Source: Rubinisphaera italica
GTDB lineage: Bacteria; Planctomycetota; Planctomycetia; Planctomycetales; Planctomycetaceae
Assembly: GCF_007859715.1 (NCBI RefSeq)
Contig: NZ_SJPG01000001.1
Location: forward strand, 248,001-312,000
Reading direction: 5' to 3'
DNA: 64,000 nt
Both the position numbers and the translations under genes were made by a program. How positions within the stretch are numbered: position 1 is the first letter of the stretch; each line of letters begins with the position of its first letter. A model generated the notes under the pieces. The model saw only the letters and a list, made by a program, of their open reading frames with translations, was not told where the DNA came from and did not search any database. Positions 10,118 through 20,186 of the stretch are shown here, one piece after another.

Positions 10118-11050
10118 ATGAGGTCTGCCATGAATCTGCGCCCTGCTCAATTAATTTCCCGACTTGGCCTCGTATTGATGCTTCTGCTTGTTTCGTCTGC
10201 AGCACTCCAGGCTCAGGATGAACATATCGAAACGCATACGTTAGCGACCAAGGATCGCTGGCCGATCCACATCACTTATTACAAACATGCGGGAAACCGG
10301 GACACTCCCGTTGTCGTGCTGCTCCATGACCAGCGAGGAGATCGTCGCGTCTGGACGGCTGGATTCGCCAACCAGTTGTGGACCAAAGGTTATGCAGTCA
10401 TCGCCGTCGACCTACGCAAACATGGAGAAAGTAAGCTCGAAGACGAGACTGGAAACCCGTCGGATGTCGGCGATGTCAAGCCGGACGATTATAAAAAAAT
10501 GGTCGCCTACGATATGGATGCGGTTAAGGATTTCATATTCACCGAGCATCAGGAGCAGAATCTCAATATGCGGAAGATGGGTATTATTGCTCCAGAATTT
10601 TCAGCAATTATTGCGATGAATTTTGCAATGATCGACTGGCAGCAAAAACCGTACGACGATGCTCCGACACCTCAAATGCGTACCCCACGGGGCCAGGATG
10701 TGAGGGCGTTGGTTTTAATTTCTCCAATGAATTCGGTACGAGGCTTGACGACCGTTGCTCCCATTCGCTTGATGCGAAACAGCGCGCTTCCCATTTCATT
10801 CCTGTTTTGTGTCGGTTCCGAGGATACCCTCGACAAAAAAGTTACCGAGCAGTTGTATAAACAAATCGCTGGTCGCAACCCAAAAGATAATGAACACGTT
10901 TTTTTAGAAACGTATCCCTACAACCTCAGAGGTATGGCGTTGTTTGGGAAGGGACTCAAAATCGAACCTCATATCGAAATCTTTCTCGAAAAGAATCTCC
11001 TCGAGCTGGATGACGAATGGGTCGACCGCCGCAGCCGACTGCAACGTTAA
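10118..11050 (+). CDS. Secreted alpha/beta-hydrolase-fold protein lacking catalytic residues
   Basis: The product has 310 residues from the ATG at 10118, chosen because GAGGG lies nine bases upstream; an open frame reaches back to 10019 without such a signal. A signal peptide ends near residue 33 (AALQAQ). The fold signatures are visible: VVVLLHDQRGDRRVW (strand plus oxyanion loop), GYAVIAVDLRKHGES, and FLFCVGSEDTLDKKV (acid loop). At the nucleophile elbow, where GxSxG is expected, the sequence is GIIAPEFSA, placing E160 in the serine position. The expected late histidine is also missing (YNLRGMALF). It is therefore probably a pseudoenzyme or binding protein. Confidence 0.75.
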   Translation: MRSAMNLRPAQLISRLGLVLMLLLVSSAALQAQDEHIETHTLATKDRWPIHITYYKHAGNRDTPVVVLLHDQRGDRRVWTAGFANQLWTKGYAVIAVDLRKHGESKLEDETGNPSDVGDVKPDDYKKMVAYDMDAVKDFIFTEHQEQNLNMRKMGIIAPEFSAIIAMNFAMIDWQQKPYDDAPTPQMRTPRGQDVRALVLISPMNSVRGLTTVAPIRLMRNSALPISFLFCVGSEDTLDKKVTEQLYKQIAGRNPKDNEHVFLETYPYNLRGMALFGKGLKIEPHIEIFLEKNLLELDDEWVDRRSRLQR

Positions 11051-11110
11051 GCCAGATCAATGCATCGTCGATTAGTGCGGATTATGAACTGATGTCCGTA
11101 GGAGAAATTC

Positions 11111-12544
11111 ATGCAGAGCAGGACCTTTTTTGTAGTGATGATTGCTGGTCTGGTCTGGCTGACGAATGTCACGATACTGTCTGCAACAGAGCGGATGAAT
11201 TTTGTATTCCTGCTTGTCGATGATCTCGGCTGGGCAGATCTGGGATGTTTCGGCAGCGAATATTACGAAACGCCTCACATTGATCAATTGTGCGAATCGG
11301 GAATGAAATTCACTCAGGCCTATGCTGCCTGTCCGGTTTGTTCTCCAACACGTGCCAGCATTATGACGGGGCGTCATCCAGTTCGCGTCGATATCACCGA
11401 CTGGATTCCCGGGATGGACGCCAGTCGTAATCCGCATCAAAAGTTTCAGCAGGTGGAAGATCGGGAGAATCTGGCACTCGAAGAAACAACGATTGCGGAA
11501 GCGTTAAAAGAAGCCAATTACCAGACGTTCTTTGCTGGCAAATGGCATCTTGGAGAGCAGGGGCATTGGCCGAACGATCAGGGCTTTGATTTTAATCTCG
11601 GCGGACATCATCGCGGGTCTCCACCAGGAGGGTATTATGCTCCATGGAATAATCCCGTTCTGAAGTCGAAAAAGCCTGGAGAATATCTGACGGAGCGATT
11701 GACCGAAGAGTCCATCAGTTTTCTGAAAAAACGGAAGACCGACCAGCCGTTCCTTTTGTATCTCTCGTATTATAATGTGCATACTCCAATTCAACCTTAC
11801 AAGAAAAAGATTGAGCATTTCCAGCAAAAGGCCAACCAGCAGTTTGAAGAAGACTCTCCACCCATTACAGAACGGGACGCTAAGTCGCGAGCCAGACAGG
11901 ATAATCCCGAGTATGCCTCAATGATTGCTGCGGTTGATCTGAGTGTGGGCAGCCTGATGAAGACACTGGCGGAACTCCAACTTGAAGAAAACACAACGGT
12001 CATTTTCTTTTCTGATAATGGCGGGCTTTGTACGAAACCAACTCCCGGCCCTACATCGAATTTGCCATTACGATCAGGTAAGGGCTGGCTGTATGAGGGT
12101 GGAGTTCGAGAACCGATGATTATTCGCTCTCCTGGAATCACAAAGGCGGGTAGCGTTTGTGTGACTCCCATTGTCAGCATGGATTTCTTTCCGACGATAC
12201 TGGAACTGGCTGGACTCCCTTCGCAACCTCATTTGCATGCCGATGGACAATCTCTTGTTCCATTATTGAATGGGCAAGGACAGTCAGAGGAGCGAACATT
12301 TTACTGGCATTATCCACACTATCACGGCTCCACCTGGTGTCCGGGAGCATCGATTCGGGAGGGTGACTGGAAGCTGATCGAGTTCTATCAAGAAGGGACA
12401 CGGGAACTGTACAATCTTAAAGAGGATCCGGGTGAACAGGAGAATCTAGTGAGTGAAAATCCTGTCAAAACCTTGGAATTGCAGCAAAAACTGGCCCAAT
12501 GGCAAAAGACGATGAAAGCGAAAATGCCTCAGCCACTTGAATAA
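11111..12544 (+). CDS. Secreted sulfatase (arylsulfatase A type)
   Basis: The product has 477 residues with an N-terminal signal peptide (cleavage near LSATE). It hydrolyses sulfate esters, probably of algal polysaccharides, outside the cytoplasm. The metal-binding aspartates D37-D38 lie in [18 protein letters not shown]. The formylglycine motif is C77-SPTR followed by ASIMTGRHP, so the cysteine form needs the formylglycine-generating enzyme. GKWHLGE and FFSDNGG (late metal ligands) are present. The next gene upstream is the hydrolase-like pseudoenzyme. Planctomycetes carry many such genes; the substrate cannot be told from the sequence. Confidence 0.93.
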   Translation: MQSRTFFVVMIAGLVWLTNVTILSATERMNFVFLLVDDLGWADLGCFGSEYYETPHIDQLCESGMKFTQAYAACPVCSPTRASIMTGRHPVRVDITDWIPGMDASRNPHQKFQQVEDRENLALEETTIAEALKEANYQTFFAGKWHLGEQGHWPNDQGFDFNLGGHHRGSPPGGYYAPWNNPVLKSKKPGEYLTERLTEESISFLKKRKTDQPFLLYLSYYNVHTPIQPYKKKIEHFQQKANQQFEEDSPPITERDAKSRARQDNPEYASMIAAVDLSVGSLMKTLAELQLEENTTVIFFSDNGGLCTKPTPGPTSNLPLRSGKGWLYEGGVREPMIIRSPGITKAGSVCVTPIVSMDFFPTILELAGLPSQPHLHADGQSLVPLLNGQGQSEERTFYWHYPHYHGSTWCPGASIREGDWKLIEFYQEGTRELYNLKEDPGEQENLVSENPVKTLELQQKLAQWQKTMKAKMPQPLE

Positions 12545-12732
12545 GTCCGAACCTGTCGAATGATCACCTGTCGTAACCAGGAAACATACATCTCAAGCTG
12601 GATTCACTTATTTTGAGGGTCAACTGTATATTTCGACCACTTTTCCGGGTAGGATACCCTGAAACGAACGCAATCGACGAAATGTTGATTCTACTATTTT
12701 GGTATCTTGCGGAGTAACGAGCGATTTCTGAT

Positions 12733-13170
12733 TTGCACGAACAAACTGAGACTGTGATTGATCAATCTGAAGCGACAACCATTTTCGAGCGCAGCCCGGA
12801 ACAGCTGGCCAAGTCGCTTGATCTGGCATGCCAGTGCGCGAAGATTGCCGATGAACTCAAAGGCAGCGACATTGTTGTTCTTGATCTCACAAAACTGACT
12901 CCGGAATTCGATTACTTTGTGATTGCGACCGGAAACAGTCGACGACAGCTGCACGCCATCGTGGAAGAAGCTGATACGTTGCTGGAAAAATCAGGTTCCA
13001 ATCGGATCAGCCTTGAAGGTTACTCCGGCAATAACTGGATCCTGCAGGACTACGGCGATATCGTGCTGCACGCTTTCGATCCGGAAAACCGCGAACTGTA
13101 TGATCTCGAACGCCTCTGGGCCGATGCCACCCACGTCGACTGGCAAGCTCATCTGGCGAAGTCGAACTGA
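12733..13170 (+). CDS. rsfS: Ribosomal silencing factor RsfS (YbeB/Iojap family)
   Basis: The product has 145 residues. It binds ribosomal protein L14 (uL14) on the large subunit and blocks subunit joining when nutrients are scarce. Family signatures are AKIADELKGSDIVVLDL, FDYFVIATGNSRRQLHAI, and the C-terminal W-x-L-x-D-YGDIVLHAF and FYDLERLW-type motif. No ATG is in frame near the conserved start; the TTG at 12733 is the best candidate, with a GGAG about 18 bases upstream, and a GTG at 12754 is an alternative. The first ~30 residues are variable. Confidence 0.9.
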   Translation: MHEQTETVIDQSEATTIFERSPEQLAKSLDLACQCAKIADELKGSDIVVLDLTKLTPEFDYFVIATGNSRRQLHAIVEEADTLLEKSGSNRISLEGYSGNNWILQDYGDIVLHAFDPENRELYDLERLWADATHVDWQAHLAKSN

Positions 13171-13177
13171 TGAGTTG

Positions 13178-13816
13178 CTATTTTGGAATCATGATTTCGA
13201 CTTCGGCGAATTGAAACGGGGAATTCTCGTAGGCTTCTGCCATGCATTTAAGAGTTTCCCAGCGGGTTCGATGCCAGGGATTTTCCAGCTTCGGCATATC
13301 TTCAGGAAGCTTCAGTAGCAAACTTTTCCGAACGACCATCGCCCGAATTTTTCTCGTCCTGACCGCTCCATCGGCTTCGTTGGTCAGACAGATTAAGAAC
13401 TCCTGCTTCTCGACGGGCAGCCCTGCTTCTGCTGCGATCAGGCCAGCCGAGTATTTTTCTGAGATTTCATTGAGCACCCCGTTGAGAAAAAACCAGCTGT
13501 CGTTTTCAGGGATAGGGATAATTGGTTTTGTGGGGACGGTTTTATCCGCGTACTTGCGAATCGTGGCAGCTGCATGTTTGTTGAGAAAAATTTCCTCGCC
13601 ATCTTTCTCGATGAGCGTGCGAATCCGTAATGTGCCTGCTTCGATATAGGTCAGCGAAATATTGAGGCGATCGAGAAATTCCCGCTTCGTCCAGTTCCTG
13701 CGTTCGCGGCGACGACCGATATACCATCCGACAATCATGAACCCTGCTGCGGTAGCCAGTTTGACCCAATGATCATTGAGTTGCTCGGTGATCGCCTCGA
13801 TCAATTCCTTCCACAT
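13178..13816 (-). CDS. Membrane-anchored protein of unknown function
   Basis: The product has 212 residues. One membrane helix near residues 18-34 (VKLATAAGFMIVGWYIG) is followed by a very basic stretch RRRERRNWTKREF, consistent with N-terminus out and a cytoplasmic domain. The remainder is a mixed alpha/beta domain with no motif I recognise. It lies 58 bases downstream of the double-vWA gene on the same strand, so the two are likely co-transcribed. Confidence 0.7.
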   Translation of the reverse strand: MWKELIEAITEQLNDHWVKLATAAGFMIVGWYIGRRRERRNWTKREFLDRLNISLTYIEAGTLRIRTLIEKDGEEIFLNKHAAATIRKYADKTVPTKPIIPIPENDSWFFLNGVLNEISEKYSAGLIAAEAGLPVEKQEFLICLTNEADGAVRTRKIRAMVVRKSLLLKLPEDMPKLENPWHRTRWETLKCMAEAYENSPFQFAEVEIMIPK

Positions 13817-13873
13817 GGTGATCCTCTAAGATGTCTGAATAATTTCGTATTCTTCAAATTGTTGTTATAGGAA

Positions 13874-16690
13874 CTAATCGCGGCGGCGGCGGGCGCGTTC
13901 TTTGGCTTGAGCAAAGATGTCGACTTTCGGTTTTGTTTCCTGAGGGGCAGGCTCGACCGTCTTGGTTGACTTTTTAGCGAATTCTGGCTTCTCGGAAACA
14001 GATTTCTTTTTCGCTGTTGGCTGGGGCCGAGATTGAGGGCCACGATATTTGGGAGTCGCAACCGGCTCTTGTTCCGCAGCTGCGGAGCGTTGAAACAAAT
14101 CGCCCCAGAGAGCCAGCCGGCGTCCCGCAATTTCCATAATGATTAACACCAGAGTGATGATGAGCAGGTGCGGAACCAGTGAAACTTTCTTTGGACTGCG
14201 AGGTGGATTATCGAAAATACTCAGGACTTCGGTTCTCTGTTCGCCACCTGTCAAAGTTGCCAGTTCTGCAAGAACTTTTTTGCCGCTCGGCAAGCCAGGG
14301 CGTGGTGCGAACTCGGGTGAATAGGGCAGCGACAATGCAGGACCCCTCTGAAATTCGCGACTGCTGGTTTTGACGAGTGTGCGATAGGTTCCCATCGTTT
14401 CCATGCGGAAACGAGCCTGCAATGTGTCTGGACCGACCCAGGTAAATTCAGGCGTGAAGGTTTCGGTTCGTTCATCCCCGGGAGGCACAACGATCATTTC
14501 CGGGATTTCATTGCCGCCACGATTAGGGCGATTGGGATCAAGTTCAATTGTCGCGACAGCATCCTGTCCATCCCGATCCACTGTGACGAAAACATCTTCA
14601 GGAGATTCTCCACCCAGTAACCAGCGGGCATGCGTGATGAGGAAATCGGGATACTCCTCCCAAGAACTCAAGCCGCCCGAAAACTGGCCATCGACTTCCA
14701 CAGTTAGCGCAGCCACCCGGCCCACCCCTCGATACCAAAAGGCTGAGAAAGGAGCCGCATATTCATCCTGGGACACGACACCCATTGTGGCATCGGGCTT
14801 GAGATAACTCAGGTTATAGCCATCGACGTTCGGGAAGGGGGAACTGCCCCAGTCGCCAATGAGCCGGGAGTCGGTCAGTTGTTGTCCACCGATCCCGGCT
14901 GGTTGCGTTTCAGGATCTTTCTCGATGAAACTGCTGCGGGCGACCGACATCGTTTCTTCTGTGAAAAGTCGCGGAAGCTCGGCGGCGTCGTTCGTGAACA
15001 TGATGTTCCCGCTGCCGAGTTTGGCGATATCTTCCAGAAGCTTGGCGTCCGGGTCGGAGGTTTGTCCGAGACCGATCACGCTGACGGTAATTCCTGCCCC
15101 CTCAAAACTTTTCAAAAGCGATTTATAACTTCCCGGCTCTTCACTGTCGGCGGCATCCGAAAAGAGAATGATATGTTTCGTTGATTGTTCGGCCTTGACA
15201 AGTTCATCGCCAGCGGCGACGAGAGCTTCGTAGACGAAAATCCCTCCGCCCATACTTTCGATGCCGAGGACCTGATTGGCGATCGCTTCCGGATTATCGA
15301 CATTCTTGAGTGGCACAATGCGATGCGGCGTACTGTCGACTGCAATGACGGCCACACTGTCCCCGGGTGAAAGCAGACGGATACATTCGGCTGTGCCGAG
15401 ATTGGCGAGATCCATTTTTGTTTTTCCGCCGGAGACGGGAGCCATCATCGAACCGGAACGGTCGAGAGCGATGGCCAGAGCGAGTCGATTTTTTCGATGC
15501 TCTTCTCGCATTTCCATCGAAACGGGAAGAATTTCATCGAGTGGACTGTTGAAGTAACCACCGACTCCGAAACTGCGTTGACCGCCGGTGATCAACATCC
15601 CGCCACCAAGATCTTCAACGTACTGTGCGAGCAGTTCCATCTTCTTGCGTCCAAAATCCCGGGCGGGAACATTTTCCAGGATAACCGCTCGATAGGGATC
15701 GAGAGTATCCTGACTGAGCGGGAATTCCTGAGCATTGGCGACGTCGACATCAATTCGCCCGGCTCGTAATGCCTGAACGAGATTGCCAGCCTGACCATCG
15801 GAATTCAGCACCAGTAGACGTGGCCCGGCATCGACTCGCAATCCTCCTTCGCCACGATTGTTCTCGATGATTGGATCCCCATCCAGAACCAACTCGGCTT
15901 CATAATTGACGAAGCCGGGGGCATCGACAATGTCGCGAAATAGAAATCGGTTTCTCCCGAGATCAAACGAGCGTTCCGCAGTCGCGATGACTTGTCCATT
16001 GCGTTTGATGACGAGTGTCCCATCGGCAATTTGATCGGCCTGCACAAACACCGAAAACTGAAACGGTTCGCGAGGCGAAACTTTTTCCGGCAGGTTCACG
16101 GATTCAACCGCGATATCGCCCACACGGAGACGATCATAAAGTCGGTAATCGATCGGCACATTGGCTTCGCGTGCTAACCGGGCAGCGGAGGAAGGATCGA
16201 GACCGTTGGCTTCGCCGTCGGAAAGCACGAGGATGCGCGTCGGACGTTTATCATCGGAGATATTCACTGCAGACTGAACAGCTGCGTTCAAATCGCTGCC
16301 ATCGATATTGAGTGGTTTTGAATATTCTTTGAATAAGGCATTGGCGGAGGGAACCCGTTCGATTTGAGCGGTCGATCCAAATGTGATCAGAGCGACGCGA
16401 TCGCCATGGCTGCGGTTGCGTTCCAGATTATTGAGCAGTTCGACAACACTTCGTTGAGATTCCGGCGACATCGAGCGGGAACGGTCGGCGACAACAATAA
16501 CATCAAGTCCTTCACCACCCAGATTATAAAGCGGTCCGGCAACCGCCAGAATCAGGAGTGCGGCTATGAAGCCCCGAATCACTGACGTCGCTTTGCCGTA
16601 TCGACCGTATCGCCAGAAGACGAATGCGAGCGGGAATGCGATCAGGAGCAGTTCAGGAAAATAAAATTCGATCATAACAACTGAATTCAC
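13874..16690 (-). CDS. Membrane protein with two von Willebrand A domains
   Basis: The product has 938 residues. Two N-terminal membrane helices (about 11-27 and 38-54) precede a first vWA domain with MIDAS D69-RSRS. A beta domain and a glutamine-amidotransferase-like segment (about 288-390, GGGMLITGGQRSFG) follow. A second vWA domain starts with D409-RSGS and includes HIILFSDAADSEE. After a further beta region there is a C-terminal membrane helix (LLIITLVLIIMEIAGRRLALWG) and a long Lys/Pro/Ala-rich cytoplasmic tail. The frame begins at a GTG at 16690; an ATG at 16675 (MIEFYF) is an equally good start. The role is unknown; it is probably a scaffold at the membrane. Confidence 0.85.
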   Translation of the reverse strand: MNSVVMIEFYFPELLLIAFPLAFVFWRYGRYGKATSVIRGFIAALLILAVAGPLYNLGGEGLDVIVVADRSRSMSPESQRSVVELLNNLERNRSHGDRVALITFGSTAQIERVPSANALFKEYSKPLNIDGSDLNAAVQSAVNISDDKRPTRILVLSDGEANGLDPSSAARLAREANVPIDYRLYDRLRVGDIAVESVNLPEKVSPREPFQFSVFVQADQIADGTLVIKRNGQVIATAERSFDLGRNRFLFRDIVDAPGFVNYEAELVLDGDPIIENNRGEGGLRVDAGPRLLVLNSDGQAGNLVQALRAGRIDVDVANAQEFPLSQDTLDPYRAVILENVPARDFGRKKMELLAQYVEDLGGGMLITGGQRSFGVGGYFNSPLDEILPVSMEMREEHRKNRLALAIALDRSGSMMAPVSGGKTKMDLANLGTAECIRLLSPGDSVAVIAVDSTPHRIVPLKNVDNPEAIANQVLGIESMGGGIFVYEALVAAGDELVKAEQSTKHIILFSDAADSEEPGSYKSLLKSFEGAGITVSVIGLGQTSDPDAKLLEDIAKLGSGNIMFTNDAAELPRLFTEETMSVARSSFIEKDPETQPAGIGGQQLTDSRLIGDWGSSPFPNVDGYNLSYLKPDATMGVVSQDEYAAPFSAFWYRGVGRVAALTVEVDGQFSGGLSSWEEYPDFLITHARWLLGGESPEDVFVTVDRDGQDAVATIELDPNRPNRGGNEIPEMIVVPPGDERTETFTPEFTWVGPDTLQARFRMETMGTYRTLVKTSSREFQRGPALSLPYSPEFAPRPGLPSGKKVLAELATLTGGEQRTEVLSIFDNPPRSPKKVSLVPHLLIITLVLIIMEIAGRRLALWGDLFQRSAAAEQEPVATPKYRGPQSRPQPTAKKKSVSEKPEFAKKSTKTVEPAPQETKPKVDIFAQAKERARRRRD

Positions 16691-16966
16691 GCGGCAAGAG
16701 GTGACGTAGGTGCGGGAGAATTCTCAAATTTTATTGTATGCACGTCCGGCATCGAAAAACCAGTTGGCAGGTATATTTGGAGTAGAAACTCCTGAAGACA
16801 TTCTCATACAGCACAGGATGCCTGTCCAAAAGAATTGAGTGGAATTCAAGTTTTTCTGTTCATTTCATCAGATGATGTTGATATGATATCAGTCTACGAT
16901 TTTCCCACCTGCAATCTCGCTGACTTCCCAAGATGAGAACTCAGTAAATCTACAAGAGAGTGGCCG

Positions 16967-19900
16967 ATGAATATCTTACTCCGTAGAAACTGCCTGTTTG
17001 CTTTTCTTTTTACGTCGTTGTTTCTGATCAATTTCGACATCACGCTTGCTGCCGGGAAAATTGATTTTAATCAGCAGATTGCTCCGCTGCTTTCGGAGAA
17101 CTGCTATGCGTGCCATGGCCGGGATGCGGAGCATCGCGAAGCGGAGTTACGGCTCGATGTTTCGGCGGAAGCAATTGCGATCAGAGAAAATGGAGCGGCG
17201 ATTGTGCCGGGGAAGCCGAAGGAGAGTTTGATATGGCAACGGATTGTGAGCGAGGATGAATATGAAATCATGCCTCCGCCCGATTCGCACAAGAAACTGA
17301 CAGCTGAGCAGAAGGAACTGATTCGTAAGTGGATTGAGCAGGGAGCCGAGTACAAAGAGCATTGGTCGTTCGTCGCTCCGCAAAAGCCGAAAGTGCCTGA
17401 GACATCATTCACGAATCCGATTGATGCGTTTCTGGAAGTGAAGCGTCAGGAACTGGGATTGCCTCACAATGAACGAGCCGACCGTCGCACGTTGATTCGT
17501 CGGGTGACTCTCGATTTGACGGGGCTGCCTCCGACGCTGGAAGAAGTTCGCGAGTTTGTCGTCGATGAGTCTGACGATGCTTACGAAAAACTGGTCGATC
17601 AATTATTGAGTCGTCCGACATATGGCGAGAACATGGCTCGCCCCTGGCTCGATCTGGCCCGCTATGCCGACACGCATGGATTGCATCTGGACAATAAGCG
17701 GTCGATGTGGCCTTATCGGGACTGGGTGGTGCGGGCGTTAAATGAGAATCTACCGTTTGATGAATTTACCCGCTGGCAACTGGCGGGGGATTTATTACCG
17801 AATGCGACGCGAGATCAACAGATCGCCTCCGGTTTCAATCGCTGCAATGTGACCACTAGTGAAGGTGGCAGTATCAATGAAGAGTGGGTCTTCCGCTATG
17901 CGGTCGACCGAACGACAACCACAGCCGAAGTCTGGATGGGAATGACGGCTGGATGTGCGGTCTGTCATGATCACAAATTCGATCCTCTCTCCGCCAAAGA
18001 ATATTACTCGCTGTACGCGTTTTTCCATAGCGCGGCTGATCCGGCGATGGACGGAAATAAAATTGATACCCCACCAGTTTTGAAACTGTATTCGCCGGAA
18101 GACAAAGCTCAGATTGCAGATCTGCAGGCACAGCTGACAGAGGTCGAGAGCCAACTCAAAACAGCGATCACAGAACTGGCATATCTCGATCCGGCAACAT
18201 TGGATCCTGCACCGACACCGGAAGAAACGGAAACGGTCTGGTTTGAAGATGGCTTCCCGAATGGCACCAGCCCGCAAAATTCAGGTGGTCCACTGAAGTT
18301 GATTACTGCGGAAGAAGGTCCGGTTTTCAGTGGCGACCAGGCACTGCAACGAACCGCTACCGGTCTGGCACAAGATTTTTTCAGTGGGGGAGCGGAATTT
18401 ATTGTTCCTGAGAATGGCAAATTCTTCGTTAACTGTTTTCTCGATCCCGAAAATACACCCGAGACTGTAATGATTCAGTTTCACACGGATGGCTGGAAAC
18501 ATCGCGCAGTGTGGGGAGCCGAGGAAAAGATTCCCTTTGGAGCCGCAAACACCACCGAAAAAGTTTTGATGGGTGAATTGCCAACAGTCGGAAGCTGGGC
18601 GCGGCTGGAAGTTGAGGCTGAGAAGATGGGACTGAAAGCAGGCGATAAAGTCATCGGCTACGCCTTCACACAGTTTGCCGGGACAGTCACTTGGGATCGC
18701 ATGGGAGTGATTTCACGAGTCGATAAAGCGAAAGATCCAAACTGGTCATATACGGTTTGGAAAGAACAGAATCAGGGAAAAAGAAATAACGATTTGCCGG
18801 AAGGTTTGCGACAGACGGTTCGCGGCAAACAACCTAAAGACTGGTCTGAAAAAGAAGCTGAACAGATTCATCAGTTCTGGCTGGAGAATTTCTATTCCGG
18901 TCTGGATGAATCTATCGTTGCGTTAAAAACTCGCAAATCAACGGTTTCAACTGAAATTGAAAAGATTGAGAAAGATGTGCCGGTCACGTTTATCATGGCT
19001 GATATGCCGAAAACTCGTGACAGTTTTGTAATGATCCGCGGTGCTTACGATAAACCAGGCGAACAAGTGACTCGCAATGTCCCTGCCTTTCTGCCGGCTC
19101 TGCCAGTAAAGGAAGAGGGACAGGAATATGACCGTTTAGACCTGGCGAACTGGCTGGTGAGTGGTTCGCATCCGCTGACAGGTCGAGTGACCGTGAATCG
19201 ATTCTGGCAGAAGTTCTTCGGTATCGGGCTCGTAAAAACGAGTGCGGACTTTGGTCTGCAGGGAGAACCGCCGAGTCATCCCGAACTGCTCGACTGGCTG
19301 GCTGTTCAATTCGTGGAACAGGGCTGGGATATGAAGGAGTTGATCAAGTTGATTGTGACCAGTGAAGCTTATTGCCAGAGTTCGGCAGTCACGCCGAAAC
19401 TGCTGGAGCAGGATCCTGAGAACCGATATCTGGCACGAGGTCCACGCCTGCGACTGGATGCCGAAGTGATGCGAGATCAGGCATTGTTCCTCAGTGGCTT
19501 GCTGGTGCAGAAAATGGGTGGAGAAGGGGTGAATCCTTACCAGCCCCCGAATATCTGGGAACCAGTCGCGTTTGGAGGAAGTAACACTAGGAATTACCAA
19601 CAAAGCACAGGGGAGAATTTGTATCGCAGGAGCCTCTACACATTCCTCAAGCGGACTGCTCCTCCACCATTCATGTCGACCTTTGATGGACCGAGTCGCG
19701 AGCAGAGTTGTTCACGACGGGAGCGGACAAACACACCACTGCAGGCGTTGCAGTTGATGAACGATATCCAATACTTCGAAGCGGCCCGTGGATTTGCCGA
19801 GCGTATGCTGAGTGAAGGTGGAGAAACTCCGGATAAACGGATCGCCTGGGCTTTTGAAGTGGCGACGTCTCGACAGCCGACAGCTGAGGAGAGCCAGTTG

Positions 19901-20080
19901 ATTCAAGACGTACTGAAAGATTATGAGGGGCGTTATCAAGCCGATACGAAAGCGGCTCAGGAAGCGATTACTGTCGGGGAGAGCAAGCCGTCCGAGAAAT
20001 ATGCTCCTGCAGAATTGGCTGCTTATACGTTGGCTGCGAATTTGATACTGAATCTGGATGAAGTGATTAATAAGAATTGA
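16967..20080 (+). CDS. Planctomycete cytochrome protein (PSCyt1-DUF1549-DUF1553) with inserted beta domain
   Basis: The product has 1037 residues with a signal peptide (to about residue 29). Domain order: PSCyt1 with heme motif C46-YACH50; DUF1549/PSCyt2 (about 140-350) with a second CxxCH in AGCAVCHDHKFDP; an insertion of about 200 residues (about 400-600) that looks like a LamG/concanavalin-type beta sandwich; then DUF1553/PSD1 (about 710-1000, with TGRVTVNRFWQKFFGIGLV and FDGPSREQSCSRRERTNTPLQ). These proteins are exported and abundant in planctomycetes; a part in polysaccharide or cell-surface handling is proposed but unproven. The DUF1501 partner follows 106 bases later. Confidence 0.92.
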   Translation: MNILLRRNCLFAFLFTSLFLINFDITLAAGKIDFNQQIAPLLSENCYACHGRDAEHREAELRLDVSAEAIAIRENGAAIVPGKPKESLIWQRIVSEDEYEIMPPPDSHKKLTAEQKELIRKWIEQGAEYKEHWSFVAPQKPKVPETSFTNPIDAFLEVKRQELGLPHNERADRRTLIRRVTLDLTGLPPTLEEVREFVVDESDDAYEKLVDQLLSRPTYGENMARPWLDLARYADTHGLHLDNKRSMWPYRDWVVRALNENLPFDEFTRWQLAGDLLPNATRDQQIASGFNRCNVTTSEGGSINEEWVFRYAVDRTTTTAEVWMGMTAGCAVCHDHKFDPLSAKEYYSLYAFFHSAADPAMDGNKIDTPPVLKLYSPEDKAQIADLQAQLTEVESQLKTAITELAYLDPATLDPAPTPEETETVWFEDGFPNGTSPQNSGGPLKLITAEEGPVFSGDQALQRTATGLAQDFFSGGAEFIVPENGKFFVNCFLDPENTPETVMIQFHTDGWKHRAVWGAEEKIPFGAANTTEKVLMGELPTVGSWARLEVEAEKMGLKAGDKVIGYAFTQFAGTVTWDRMGVISRVDKAKDPNWSYTVWKEQNQGKRNNDLPEGLRQTVRGKQPKDWSEKEAEQIHQFWLENFYSGLDESIVALKTRKSTVSTEIEKIEKDVPVTFIMADMPKTRDSFVMIRGAYDKPGEQVTRNVPAFLPALPVKEEGQEYDRLDLANWLVSGSHPLTGRVTVNRFWQKFFGIGLVKTSADFGLQGEPPSHPELLDWLAVQFVEQGWDMKELIKLIVTSEAYCQSSAVTPKLLEQDPENRYLARGPRLRLDAEVMRDQALFLSGLLVQKMGGEGVNPYQPPNIWEPVAFGGSNTRNYQQSTGENLYRRSLYTFLKRTAPPPFMSTFDGPSREQSCSRRERTNTPLQALQLMNDIQYFEAARGFAERMLSEGGETPDKRIAWAFEVATSRQPTAEESQLIQDVLKDYEGRYQADTKAAQEAITVGESKPSEKYAPAELAAYTLAANLILNLDEVINKN

Positions 20081-20102
20081 CCTGTCATCTTAGAAAATAC
20101 CC

Positions 20103-20145
<43 letters not shown>

Positions 20146-20186
20146 AAGTTAGCACTGATTTGATATTGAATGTGAAGAGGTGAACT

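Noticed and set aside
17795..18277. 160-residue minus-strand open frame rich in Cys and Arg
   Set aside because: Antisense to the first PSCyt gene; composition reflects the complementary strand.
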